From Prevotella veroralis DSM 19559 = JCM 6290 (lineage in GTDB: Bacteria > Bacteroidota > Bacteroidia > Bacteroidales > Bacteroidaceae), in the NCBI RefSeq assembly GCF_000377625.1, contig NZ_KB898325.1, forward strand, positions 491,005-555,004: DNA of 64,000 bases. Reading direction: 5' to 3'. The position numbers and the translations under genes were made by a program. Positions 1 through 8,707 of this stretch are shown here, piece after piece; the stretch's first letter is position 1; every line of letters begins with the position of its first letter. Below the pieces are notes generated by a model. It did no database searches. It had not been told where the DNA came from and saw only the letters and a list, made by a program, of their open reading frames with translations.

Positions 1-486
1 TAAAAAAGTTATAAGATATAAAAAGATAATCAAGCACACTGAGCAAAGCCTCCCAAGATTTTTCCAAAGGTTTCTTGTCATTGTTGCTATAAAAAAACAA
101 TTAAATAGCATTAATAGAAACCAAAGGTGAGCTATTCCCCCAAATAATTGTTTCCAATAAACAGATGTGGGAAAAGAGACATACGTTATTAGTGCCCAAA
201 ATATATAAGGAACTATTAATCGTGAAAATTTCTTCTTAAGGAATTCTGAATTATTTTTGTATTTAAGTAAGTGAAAGAATCCAAATCCATATAAATAACC
301 TGAAATAACCACAAAAATAGACAGACCTAAAGTACTAAATATAAGGGGAGAAAAAGAATAACCATAAGGAGGAGGAGAATCTATAAGAAATGGCCATACT
401 CCTAAATTATAACAATAACAATGAAATATGACTATCATAAGCATTGCTATAACTCTAAAATAGATCACTACAGAATTTTTTTTCAT
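1..486 (-). CDS. Acyltransferase family 3 membrane protein (partial)
   Basis: The minus-strand frame opens at an ATG at 486 and stays open to the window edge, giving the first 162 residues of a membrane protein; the C-terminus lies outside. Residues 11-22 show the Acyl_transf_3 pattern of Arg-Val-Ile-Ala ending in a conserved His (R11, H22). Several hydrophobic segments follow. Members O-acetylate or otherwise acylate surface sugars at the cytoplasmic membrane. The next genes on the same strand encode a glycosyltransferase and a flippase, which supports a role in decorating a surface polysaccharide. The acceptor sugar cannot be told. The family call is fairly secure, the substrate is not. Confidence 0.75.
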   Translation of the reverse strand, partial: MKKNSVVIYFRVIAMLMIVIFHCYCYNLGVWPFLIDSPPPYGYSFSPLIFSTLGLSIFVVISGYLYGFGFFHLLKYKNNSEFLKKKFSRLIVPYIFWALITYVSFPTSVYWKQLFGGIAHLWFLLMLFNCFFIATMTRNLWKNLGRLCSVCLIIFLYLITFL

Positions 487-521
487 GTTACAAAGGGATC
501 TTATCTATAAATTAATTCTAC

Positions 522-1409
522 TCATTTAATTACACAAAGAATAGACTTCTTGAAGTCGTCATCCAAAATCAAATCATCAACTTCACTTCCACCTTCCACC
601 TCGTTTACATACTTTCCTGGTATCTTCATTTTGCCAGTAGCTTTGTAACGATAATATTCATATTCAATATCAAGATGACCTAAGTCCATAGCTTTATAAC
701 CTAAAGCTGCTAAATCATAAGCTAAAACCGTTGCTGTAGCTCCCAATGCCATGAATATTATAGAGCCTTTAGGTATTAGTTTCTTAGCTGCGTCTAAAAT
801 ATCATCATATTTATCCCATGCATTCTCAGCTGGTGCCTCAATACGCTTTACATATAAAGCGTTATCGAATAAATTATTTCCTACACCTACTCTACATTTT
901 TCACCTTCAATTACATAGAGTGGTTTGCCATGCCAAATAGTTTTAAACTTCTCAATATAAGCAGCAACATCAACATCTGTATAAGAAGAATAAGGACGTG
1001 AAACATATGTATTAACATAGTGTCCTCCTTGTCCTAAAAGTTTAATAATGCGATTGGCATTTCTTCTTGTCCAAGTATATGCAAAAGTTTGCTCATGTGG
1101 TTGCAAGTTAGGTATATGATGATAAAAATCAGTAATACCAATCAACAAGTTATCACTTTGAGAATGTAGTATTTCTTTTAAACGAGTACCTAAACTCTCA
1201 CTCGGTTTTTGAAAGCCTTCAGAAAGTCCCCATATAATATCAAACTCTCCATTACCAAACCGAGCTAAAGACTTATCAGTCTGTATTAACTTCTCTAATG
1301 ATACGTATATATCATCTATTTCTGGTTTTTTCCATTGATTAAGCCTATAAGTACCAAAAGGACGGTAATATAAACGCCAATATAAGCTTTTAAAAAGTCT
1401 TTTAATCAT
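522..1409 (-). CDS. GT-D fold glycosyltransferase (DUF1792 type)
   Basis: A 295-residue soluble protein whose residues about 45-60 read SLARFGNGEFDIIWG, matching the RxGxGE signature of GT-D/DUF1792 glycosyltransferases. In that family the motif helps bind the metal and nucleotide-sugar. The protein has no signal peptide, so it should act in the cytoplasm on a lipid-linked glycan. It lies between an acyltransferase and a flippase on the same strand, as expected in a capsule or O-antigen cluster. The donor sugar is unknown. AT-rich composition is shared with its neighbours and is common for such clusters. Confidence 0.8.
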   Translation of the reverse strand: MIKRLFKSLYWRLYYRPFGTYRLNQWKKPEIDDIYVSLEKLIQTDKSLARFGNGEFDIIWGLSEGFQKPSESLGTRLKEILHSQSDNLLIGITDFYHHIPNLQPHEQTFAYTWTRRNANRIIKLLGQGGHYVNTYVSRPYSSYTDVDVAAYIEKFKTIWHGKPLYVIEGEKCRVGVGNNLFDNALYVKRIEAPAENAWDKYDDILDAAKKLIPKGSIIFMALGATATVLAYDLAALGYKAMDLGHLDIEYEYYRYKATGKMKIPGKYVNEVEGGSEVDDLILDDDFKKSILCVIK

Positions 1410-1517
1410 AAAATAAAATTTTAATTATATAATAGGATATCTATTTTTACATTAGAAAAGATAATATAGCACATTATGTACTACTTTTTAAAGTAAAAAA
1501 GCTATTTTAAAATTGTT

Positions 1518-3053
1518 CTACATTAGCTTGAAAATAGAACGTATTTTATTTAAACATATTTGCTTATAAGACGTACGCAATAAAAAAAAATAAGACATAA
1601 AGATTATAGAAAACGTTGATAATAAGCAAACAATTATGAATCTTAACCATCCACTTTGTTTAAACAACAGACTACACACTAATACTAAAGATACACAAAA
1701 AATTGCTATAAAAGAACATGGAAGAACACTTCTACGATAAAAAACTGTTATCTTGTAGTTAGGAATATTCTTTTTTAATATATATACGTATAGGTTAGAC
1801 TTAATCAACTCTATAACAATTAAAACAATAAAAGGCACTAACGGACTATATCCAGCTTTAAGGAAAAAAAAAGTTATAGGTAATGATAATAACATTAAGA
1901 AACTATCCTGTAACGCATAGAGTTTATTTTTACCTGTAGCAACAATGCCGTAATATACAGGAGAAAATAAAACAGAAATGATACAAGTAGCCAATTGTAA
2001 CTGACAAAAAATAACGGTCCAATTAGGCGGGTTTTTAAGCCATAACGTTACTATAAAATCGCCTTCAAGGAAGAAAGGCATTGATAACAAAAGCATTAAG
2101 GAAAAAGAGAACTTTGAACTATCTATAATTAGTTCTTGCATTCTTCCATAATCCTTGATAGAATAACACTTTGTCATAACTGGCCTTACTGAAATCATGA
2201 AGTTATTTGCAAATCCTCTTATTGCAGCATAAATTGTATTTGAGAATCCACAAGCAGCATTTATAGCGACAGAGAAAAACGTATTAAGCAAGATGTTTAA
2301 TCCTTGTTGTTTTGCACCAAAACAAAAATTATTAAACAAGTCCCACCCTGAAAATGTAAGTAATGGTTTCATTACTTCTTTATCAACCTTCCATGAGAAA
2401 ACACACTCTTCAAAATGACGTTTACAATATATCCAATATATAAGCTGTATAGTAGCTCCTGTTAATGCTATTAAAACTGCATAAGCAATCAACTTATCCA
2501 TAGGAAGTACTAAAACAAAATAACAAATCAACAATTTTAAAATTGTATCAAGAATTCCTATATATGCAAAAACTGAGATTTTCTCATGTGCTATAAGCGT
2601 TGCATTATATGGTGTTTGCAAAAAAGTAAAAACTGTTGAAAGAATGGAAAATTGATAGACTATCATTGCTGCATTCTCCCGACCAGGCGGAATCGACAAG
2701 ACATTAATAACTAACCATATTCCAATAGTTTCTGCTACAAGAACTAATAGAATTGCAGAAATTATACTAACATTTAAAGAAGCCGAAAATGTCTTTTTTA
2801 AACGTTCTATATTGCCTAATGGTATTTCGTATGCAAGAAAACGAGAAGTAGCACCAGCCATTGCCACCCCAATAAAAGTAAATATAGAAACAATGCCACC
2901 AACAACCTGATATGTTCCAAGGTCATCAACACCCAATACCTGAAGTATTACACGCGAAGTATAAAGAGATACTATAAGATTAAACAGCAATCTTATATAC
3001 GTAAGCAATGTGTTTTTTGCTATTGTTTTATTTGAAGATATTGTTTCTGACAT
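1518..3053 (-). CDS. Wzx-like polysaccharide flippase
   Basis: A polytopic membrane protein of 511 residues from the chosen start, with about 12-14 hydrophobic segments and the early stretch GVDDLGTYQVVGGIVS typical of polysaccharide flippases (MATE/PST superfamily). Such proteins move undecaprenyl-linked repeat units across the inner membrane. The frame can be extended to an ATG at 3104, but that adds 17 residues not typical of the family. The ATG at 3053 begins MSETISSNK, which leads directly into the first helix, and is preferred. It is the first gene of the minus-strand cluster seen here. The substrate glycan is unknown. Confidence 0.82.
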   Translation of the reverse strand: MSETISSNKTIAKNTLLTYIRLLFNLIVSLYTSRVILQVLGVDDLGTYQVVGGIVSIFTFIGVAMAGATSRFLAYEIPLGNIERLKKTFSASLNVSIISAILLVLVAETIGIWLVINVLSIPPGRENAAMIVYQFSILSTVFTFLQTPYNATLIAHEKISVFAYIGILDTILKLLICYFVLVLPMDKLIAYAVLIALTGATIQLIYWIYCKRHFEECVFSWKVDKEVMKPLLTFSGWDLFNNFCFGAKQQGLNILLNTFFSVAINAACGFSNTIYAAIRGFANNFMISVRPVMTKCYSIKDYGRMQELIIDSSKFSFSLMLLLSMPFFLEGDFIVTLWLKNPPNWTVIFCQLQLATCIISVLFSPVYYGIVATGKNKLYALQDSFLMLLSLPITFFFLKAGYSPLVPFIVLIVIELIKSNLYVYILKKNIPNYKITVFYRRSVLPCSFIAIFCVSLVLVCSLLFKQSGWLRFIIVCLLSTFSIIFMSYFFLLRTSYKQICLNKIRSIFKLM

Positions 3054-3355
3054 ATAGTAAGAAATACTTAAGTATAAGAAAGGCTTCTTAAACCTGTCAT
3101 TCAATTATAAAAACACTTTTAAATCTCTCTTTTTATGTAAATATAACTTCCCACGTATCTTTTAAGAATAAAACTTTATACAAGTTATAAAGGCTATATT
3201 TATACTTCCCTAAAGCACTCTTTATATACTTTCCTAAGTAAACGGACACATTGTCCGAAACCTTCGGAAAGAGTGTATGGAACTGTCGGACAGAGATAAA
3301 TGATGATTTATTATGAATGAATTAAAAGACTTTTATAGTTTAACCGAGTCTATTT

Positions 3356-3817
3356 TTATTCGTGAAAAGATAAAGACGCAAATGTCCTTTCGTATCGGGG
3401 TGCTTCGTAACCATATTTTTTGAATATACCTTTAACGTCTTCTGCCATCCGACATGTAAAGAGATAACCAATCTCAGCATTGCCATAACGATAGAAATTA
3501 CTGCGTTCACGAAAATAGGAATATATCTCATTGCGAAGATCGGGTAAATCTTTACGGCGCACCTCGCCAAAGAAATGGGTGAAGCCTGCATAACAAGTAA
3601 CTAACCTTTTATCTTGAAATTTCTTACAACAACCATTCACAAGGTTCTCTGGTAAGAGAGCGGAAGGATAAATAGCTCCACCCCATGTATTGGTAGATGG
3701 CTGTAGTTTGAAATATAAATGATGCAAGCAGTTCTCTTTAACAGAACAAGATTCCAAAAAGCAGGCTTCATAACTCTTAGGGAAAGTTTCTAAGAACAAT
3801 GATTCGTTTGTTACCAT
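3356..3817 (-). CDS. DUF6078-like small protein
   Basis: A 153-residue protein, cysteine-rich near the N-terminus (AcfLEScsvkenCLhH around residues 18-33), with a later GCCKKF and a conserved-looking FFGEVRRKDLPDLRNEI. This resembles the Bacteroidales DUF6078 family as I recall it; its function is not known. The Cys and His pattern could bind metal, which is inference only. It stands alone, transcribed away from the outer-membrane gene pair at 4300, and is separated from the polysaccharide cluster by 300 bases. No signal peptide or membrane segment is seen. Confidence 0.6.
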   Translation of the reverse strand: MVTNESLFLETFPKSYEACFLESCSVKENCLHHLYFKLQPSTNTWGGAIYPSALLPENLVNGCCKKFQDKRLVTCYAGFTHFFGEVRRKDLPDLRNEIYSYFRERSNFYRYGNAEIGYLFTCRMAEDVKGIFKKYGYEAPRYERTFASLSFHE

Positions 3818-4267
3818 TGGTTAATCATAATATTAAATATACTTAGATGAATAAAGGAAGGGGAACAAAACAAAGAAGATGTAGATAACCTATTAAGGTT
3901 AAAAAGAGGAGATATCATATCCTCCCTACAAACGATGATTCGTTTGCAGGCTGACAACTATCATGATTTCTCCGCATAAGAACGAAAATGCAAAAACATA
4001 TAGACAGGATACAGTAACAATCGTTAACTCAAACAATTAAAACTGTGCTGGTCAATTCAGTAGATGGATTTCATTCGCAGAATCTCTTTTGTTAATAGTT
4101 CTAATTCCTTTTATTTTCACTGCAAAATTATATAAAATCTTCGAAAAGAGAAAAAATACCAATAGAATAATCTTATTTGCAAGTGAAAATTATGGGGAGT
4201 ACAAATGATATTCCCTGTTTGAGATAGAATAAAGTGCATACAAATCAGCTATTTAGAGAAAAATAAC
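3818..4267. other. Intergenic region between divergent genes
   Basis: About 450 bases without a supportable gene. It holds a small perfect hairpin at roughly 3937-3955 (CAAACGA, four bases, TCGTTTG) and an imperfect one near 3907-3924. The right-hand part leads into the promoter and direct repeats of the gene at 4300. Confidence 0.5.
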
Positions 4268-4290
4268 TAACTTTGCATACAAATCAGTTA
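4235..4290 (+). promoter_or_regulatory. Promoter with paired 17-bp direct repeats
   Basis: A Bacteroidetes -7 element TAACTTTG lies at 4268-4275, 25 bases before the ATG at 4300. A 17-base sequence, TGCATACAAATCAGYTA, occurs at 4235-4251 and again at 4274-4290 with one mismatch. The copies are 39 bases apart, one at about the -33 position and the other at the probable transcription start. This layout suggests a regulator binding site, but no regulator is known. Confidence 0.6.
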
Positions 4291-4299
4291 CACTAAGGA

Positions 4300-5049
4300 A
4301 TGAAAAGGATTCTATTGATTACAGCCATATTGTTTATGGCATTAACAAACGGGCAGGCACAAGTGCTGAACAAAGATAACACGAAGCAGATTGGGCAGGC
4401 AGTTAAGGGGGGCATCAAGGAAGTAAAAGATGCTATCGTACAAGATACTAAGCCTACAGGCGAGCACGAGCAGTGGGATATCTATGCTGTACCTAAGATT
4501 GGACTAAATTTATCTAATCTCCCAGGTATTGATGGGAAGGTCAAGATAGGTCTTATTGGTGGAGTCTATATGGAAATGTTCTTAACTAAGAATATTGCCA
4601 TAGATGTAGAGACGCAATACAGCCATCAAGGTTCATCAGGCGTCCACCGCACCCTTACTACTACCGATGTATCGGGCATAACAACAACACGCGAATATGG
4701 TTCATACGACTTTAAGTTAGATTATCTCAACACCAATTATATTGTGCGTTGGTATCCTTGGATAGACCTCCCATGGAGTTTCACAACAGGTTTGCACACT
4801 AGCTATATAATCAGTGCTAAAGCGAAACTGGATGATGGCACGAAGCATAACCTAAAAGACCATATATATAAAGGTGATGTAGCGATTTCATTGGGTGTTA
4901 GCTACGAATGGAGCCAATGGCAGATTGAAGCACGCTATAATCTCTACTTTAGGAAGCTAGCGCGCGATGCTGAAGCTCAAGAGCTCATGAGGAATGCCCG
5001 CAATAATATGTTTGAGGTAACATTGGGCTACAGGATTAAAGTGCTATAA
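4300..5049 (+). CDS. Outer-membrane beta-barrel protein
   Basis: A 249-residue protein with a signal peptide (MKRILLITAILFMALTNGQA, cleavage near residue 20). After a short charged linker (about 21-60) the sequence shows alternating amphipathic strands such as KIGLIGGVYMEMFLTKNIAI and ends in an aromatic/hydrophobic strand, as in small porin-like or PorT-type barrels. It should sit in the outer membrane. The gene is 9 bases upstream of a PagL-like deacylase gene and has its own promoter, so the two are probably one transcript. No enzymatic motif is seen and the ligand is unknown. Confidence 0.65.
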   Translation: MKRILLITAILFMALTNGQAQVLNKDNTKQIGQAVKGGIKEVKDAIVQDTKPTGEHEQWDIYAVPKIGLNLSNLPGIDGKVKIGLIGGVYMEMFLTKNIAIDVETQYSHQGSSGVHRTLTTTDVSGITTTREYGSYDFKLDYLNTNYIVRWYPWIDLPWSFTTGLHTSYIISAKAKLDDGTKHNLKDHIYKGDVAISLGVSYEWSQWQIEARYNLYFRKLARDAEAQELMRNARNNMFEVTLGYRIKVL

Positions 5050-5058
5050 TATAATAAG

Positions 5059-6303
5059 GTGAGAACTGCTATCCTCATACTTCTCTCTACCCTTTCGATC
5101 AATATGTCAGCAGAGGAGAATGACTCGCTCTCCATTGCGAAGATGGGGATAGAGTTCCGTTATATCCCTGCACAAACGCTCACTCTAGATAAGGAACCAC
5201 GCATTTGGACTAAGACGAAAGACACGCATTCTTGGGCCGCACAAATAAACATTACGCCTACCAAGAATGCGTATGCACACGACTATAACTATCCCACTTT
5301 CTCATTCGGTCTCCGCTATCATCTCAACCATGGAACAACCATGCACAGGGATGATCCATGGGGCGAAGCACAGCCTGTAAACTATACCAGTAAGCTGGGG
5401 AACTTCCTCACCTTATACGGCACCTTCAACCGACCACTCTATCGAAGCAAGCACTGGCAATGGGGCTATTATCTAGGAACAGGTATTGCCTACACAAGCC
5501 TTAAATATAATCAGAAGAACGATATAGATAATGAATATATCGGCTCACACCTGAATATTTATTTCAACGCTGGCTTGTACGGACAAGTTAAGATAGCGAA
5601 AGAATGGAGTGTAAAGGGCGGATTAGACTTCGCACATCACAGCAATGGAGCTATGGCGCGACCCAACAAAGGCGCAAATTACTTAGGTCCGTTCTTAGGG
5701 CTTGTTTACGAGCCTCAACAAGCCACAAACCACATTGCGAAACGTAATACTAATGAAACTAAACCCTTTCAGAAATATTGGTTCACCGAGTTTACCCTCG
5801 GGCTAGGTGGAAAGACATTACTTGAGGAATGGCTACAAACTCAGTTCAATACTCCTCAAGGACAGCCTGATTATCGTAAAGAACATTTTACTTATTACGG
5901 AGCTTACTCCTTTCACACACATATCCTCTATCGCTACGCTCGTCGTTGGGCGTCGGGGATAGGCGTCGGACTATTCTACGGCGAATATGCGCATCGGATA
6001 GCAAGAATGGATAAAGAAAACGGACATACTGACGAGAAACATAGTCCGTGGTCGGCAAGCATCGAGGCTCGTCACGAGGTTTACTATGGGAATGTTTCCG
6101 TTCGCGTCACACTCGGTTATTATCTTTACCGACACATGGGATATAGTGCCAATCACGGACTTGAATATCCTTATCACGAGCAAGTGGGTGTCTTCTATAG
6201 TTTCCCCAAACTGAAAAGATTAACGCTCGGATTCAGTGTAAATGCTCATGCTACAAAAGCCGATTTTACGGAGTTACAAATCTCAATGCCAGTTAGATTA
6301 TAG
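5059..6303 (+). CDS. PagL-like acyloxyacyl hydrolase (lipid A 3-O-deacylase family)
   Basis: A 414-residue protein starting at GTG with a short signal sequence. Residues 193-197 read HHSNG, followed by PNKGANYLG and an acidic residue. This matches the PagL catalytic region, in which a His and a Ser two residues apart act with a downstream Glu to remove the 3-O acyl chain of lipid A in the outer membrane. Barrel-like strands lie on both sides. The protein is much longer than Pseudomonas PagL because it has a second barrel-like half (about 225-414), as in Bacteroidetes acyloxyacyl hydrolase homologues. It probably forms an operon with the barrel gene 9 bases upstream. The GTG start is the only good one close to that stop. 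Confidence 0.72.
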   Translation: MRTAILILLSTLSINMSAEENDSLSIAKMGIEFRYIPAQTLTLDKEPRIWTKTKDTHSWAAQINITPTKNAYAHDYNYPTFSFGLRYHLNHGTTMHRDDPWGEAQPVNYTSKLGNFLTLYGTFNRPLYRSKHWQWGYYLGTGIAYTSLKYNQKNDIDNEYIGSHLNIYFNAGLYGQVKIAKEWSVKGGLDFAHHSNGAMARPNKGANYLGPFLGLVYEPQQATNHIAKRNTNETKPFQKYWFTEFTLGLGGKTLLEEWLQTQFNTPQGQPDYRKEHFTYYGAYSFHTHILYRYARRWASGIGVGLFYGEYAHRIARMDKENGHTDEKHSPWSASIEARHEVYYGNVSVRVTLGYYLYRHMGYSANHGLEYPYHEQVGVFYSFPKLKRLTLGFSVNAHATKADFTELQISMPVRL

Positions 6304-6514
6304 AGAGATAAAAGGTCTCATCCTCTCCTCTATTTCAGAAAGGAAGCACTTAACAGAGTGTTATTTTGCAATATTAAGGGAGAGGCTTATGCATAGATGA
6401 CACGCAAATACATCTACTTAGAGTCTGAAGAAACACCTTTCTTGGTATGAAATAATGCTCTTCTTAAATACCATGTTTTATTTCTTCGGATGTGTAGTTA
6501 TCAGAAATTAATAT

Positions 6515-6522
6515 TACCTTTG
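6515..6522 (+). promoter_or_regulatory. -7 promoter element for the ABC-F gene
   Basis: TACCTTTG at 6515-6522, 31 bases before the ATG, fits the Bacteroidetes -7 consensus. No clear TTG is seen at the -33 position. Confidence 0.55.
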
Positions 6523-6553
6523 CAAAGGTAAAGATTAGAATAAGTATTAAGAA

Positions 6554-8602
6554 ATGATATCAATAGACGGACTGACGGTGGAATTCGGCGTGAAGCCATT
6601 GTTTAAGGATGTTTCATTCGTCGTCAATGAACGAGATAGGATAGCCTTAGTGGGTAAGAATGGAGCTGGAAAATCAACGATGTTGAAAATCTTGTGTGGT
6701 CTTCAGAAACCAACAAGTGGTACTGTCTCAGTACCCAATGATTTGACGATTGGATACCTGCCACAGGTGATGAAACTTTCTGACGATACGACCGTGAAGG
6801 AGGAGACGCGTAAGGCTTTCGCTGACAAGACAAAGATGGAGGAGAAGCTCAAGAGGATGGAGCAGGAGATGGCCGAGCGTACTGATTATGAGAGTGATAG
6901 CTATTCCGAACTCGTTGAGCGTTTTACGACCGAGCACGAACGTTATATCATGATGGGAGGCGAGAATTATGAGGCCGAGATTGAACGAACTTTGACAGGT
7001 TTAGGTTTTACGCGTGATGATTTTGATCGTCCTACACGTGAGTTCTCTGGTGGATGGCGTATGCGTATTGAATTGGCGAAGATTCTTCTCCGTCGTCCAG
7101 ACGTACTCCTATTGGATGAGCCAACGAACCACCTTGATATTGAGTCCATCCAATGGCTGGAACAATTTCTTGCACAGAGTGCCAAGGCCGTTGTGCTTGT
7201 GAGCCATGACCGAGCATTTGTCAATAATGTCACGAATCGTACACTGGAGATAACCTGTGGGCATGTGGAAGACTATCGTGTGAAGTATGACGAGTATCTC
7301 GTTCTTCGAAAAGAGCGTCGTGAACAACAGCTTCGTGCGTATGAGAACCAACAGAAGGAGATTGCCGATACAAAGGCGTTTATTGAGCGTTTCCGTTATC
7401 AAGCCACCAAAGCCGTACAGGTTCAACAACGCATTCGTCAGTTGGAGAAGATTGTGCCAATAGAAGTGGACGAGGTGGATAATTCAGCTATGCGTCTGAA
7501 GTTTCCTCCATGTCTGAGAAGTGGAGATTATCCGATCATTGCTGAAGGCTTAGGGAAGACCTATCCCAATAGATTGCATAGTGATGGACCGGGTCAGACG
7601 GTGTTTGAGGGGGTGGACCTGATTATCAAACGAGGCGAGAAAGTGGCGTTCGTCGGTAAGAATGGTGAAGGAAAGTCTACTTTCGTGAAGTGTATCATGG
7701 GCGAGATTCCTTTTGATGGTACGCTGAAGATAGGTCATAACGTACAGATAGGTTATTTCGCACAGAATCAGGCACAATTGTTAGATGAGAACCTTACGAT
7801 CTATGAGACGATTGATAGGGTCGCCACAGGTGATATGCGATTGAAAATCAATGATTTGCTAGGTGCGTTCATGTTCGGTGGAGAGACGTCGGAGAAATAC
7901 GTCAAGGTACTTTCAGGAGGCGAGCGTTCACGCTTAGCGATGATCAAACTCTTGCTTGAGCCCGTGAATCTTCTTATCCTTGATGAGCCTACCAATCACC
8001 TCGATATCGCCTCAAAGGAAGTGTTGAAGGAAGCCATCAAAGCCTTTGATGGTACGGCAATTATCGTGAGTCACGATCGTGAGTTCCTCGATGGATTGGT
8101 AAGTAAGGTCTATGAGTTTGGTGGTGGTAAGGTGAGAGAGCATTTAGGTGGAATCTATGATTGGTTGAAAAGTCTCACCCAGCTAAACCCCTCTCCTACA
8201 GAGAGAGGGAGTGCAGCCTCCCCCAACCCCTCCGAAAGGAGGGGAGTGCCTATGCGCACACGAGAGGATAAGGGTGCTTTAAAACTTCCTCCACATCTCA
8301 ACAAAGAACTTGCAAACTTGTCTCTCCCCCTGTCGGGGGAGTCGGAGGGGGCCTTATCCTACGCTGAACGCAAAGAGATACAGAAGAAGATTCGTAAGGC
8401 TCAACGTGCCGTGGAGGAATCCGAAAGCAAGATAGCCAAGTTGGAGACACGTAAGAAAGAATTGGATGATCTATTGATGACACCCGAGAATGCCTCGAAT
8501 ATGGAGCTCGTGACGGAATATACCAACCTCCAGCGTGAACTTGATGAGGAAAACGATAGATGGCTCATACTGTCGGAAGAGTTGGAAACTCTGAAACTTT
8601 GA
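6554..8602 (+). CDS. ABC-F family ATPase with repeat-derived linker
   Basis: A 682-residue soluble protein with two ABC cassettes and no membrane segments, the ABC-F pattern of ribosome-associated translation factors. Walker A motifs are GKNGAGKST (34-42) and GKNGEGKST, signatures are FSGGWRMR and LSGGERSR, and both Walker B motifs read DEPTNHLD. The inter-cassette linker is charged and helical, and the C-terminal 85 residues form the coiled coil ABC_tran_CTD. Between cassette 2 and that coil, residues about 540-601 are Pro/Ser/Gly-rich and are encoded by two copies of the dispersed hairpin repeat. The reading frame is intact and the insert sits in a linker, so the protein is probably functional. 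Which ABC-F subfamily it belongs to (Uup-like or other) cannot be settled. Confidence 0.9.
   Translation: MISIDGLTVEFGVKPLFKDVSFVVNERDRIALVGKNGAGKSTMLKILCGLQKPTSGTVSVPNDLTIGYLPQVMKLSDDTTVKEETRKAFADKTKMEEKLKRMEQEMAERTDYESDSYSELVERFTTEHERYIMMGGENYEAEIERTLTGLGFTRDDFDRPTREFSGGWRMRIELAKILLRRPDVLLLDEPTNHLDIESIQWLEQFLAQSAKAVVLVSHDRAFVNNVTNRTLEITCGHVEDYRVKYDEYLVLRKERREQQLRAYENQQKEIADTKAFIERFRYQATKAVQVQQRIRQLEKIVPIEVDEVDNSAMRLKFPPCLRSGDYPIIAEGLGKTYPNRLHSDGPGQTVFEGVDLIIKRGEKVAFVGKNGEGKSTFVKCIMGEIPFDGTLKIGHNVQIGYFAQNQAQLLDENLTIYETIDRVATGDMRLKINDLLGAFMFGGETSEKYVKVLSGGERSRLAMIKLLLEPVNLLILDEPTNHLDIASKEVLKEAIKAFDGTAIIVSHDREFLDGLVSKVYEFGGGKVREHLGGIYDWLKSLTQLNPSPTERGSAASPNPSERRGVPMRTREDKGALKLPPHLNKELANLSLPLSGESEGALSYAERKEIQKKIRKAQRAVEESESKIAKLETRKKELDDLLMTPENASNMELVTEYTNLQRELDEENDRWLILSEELETLKL
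8175..8355 (+). repeat. Hairpin-repeat copies inside the ABC-F gene
   Basis: Two palindrome-containing blocks, about 8175-8250 and 8320-8355, share the CTCACCC/AACCCCTCTCC core and its mirror with the intergenic copies listed later. They are read in frame through the gene. Confidence 0.7.
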
Positions 8603-8707
8603 AAAAGCCTGAAACTTTGAAACTTTGAACTTTGATGTTTAACATTACCCACATCGGTAATCATAATTATGAATTATGAATTTTGAATTAAACCAAACTT
8701 TTTTACT

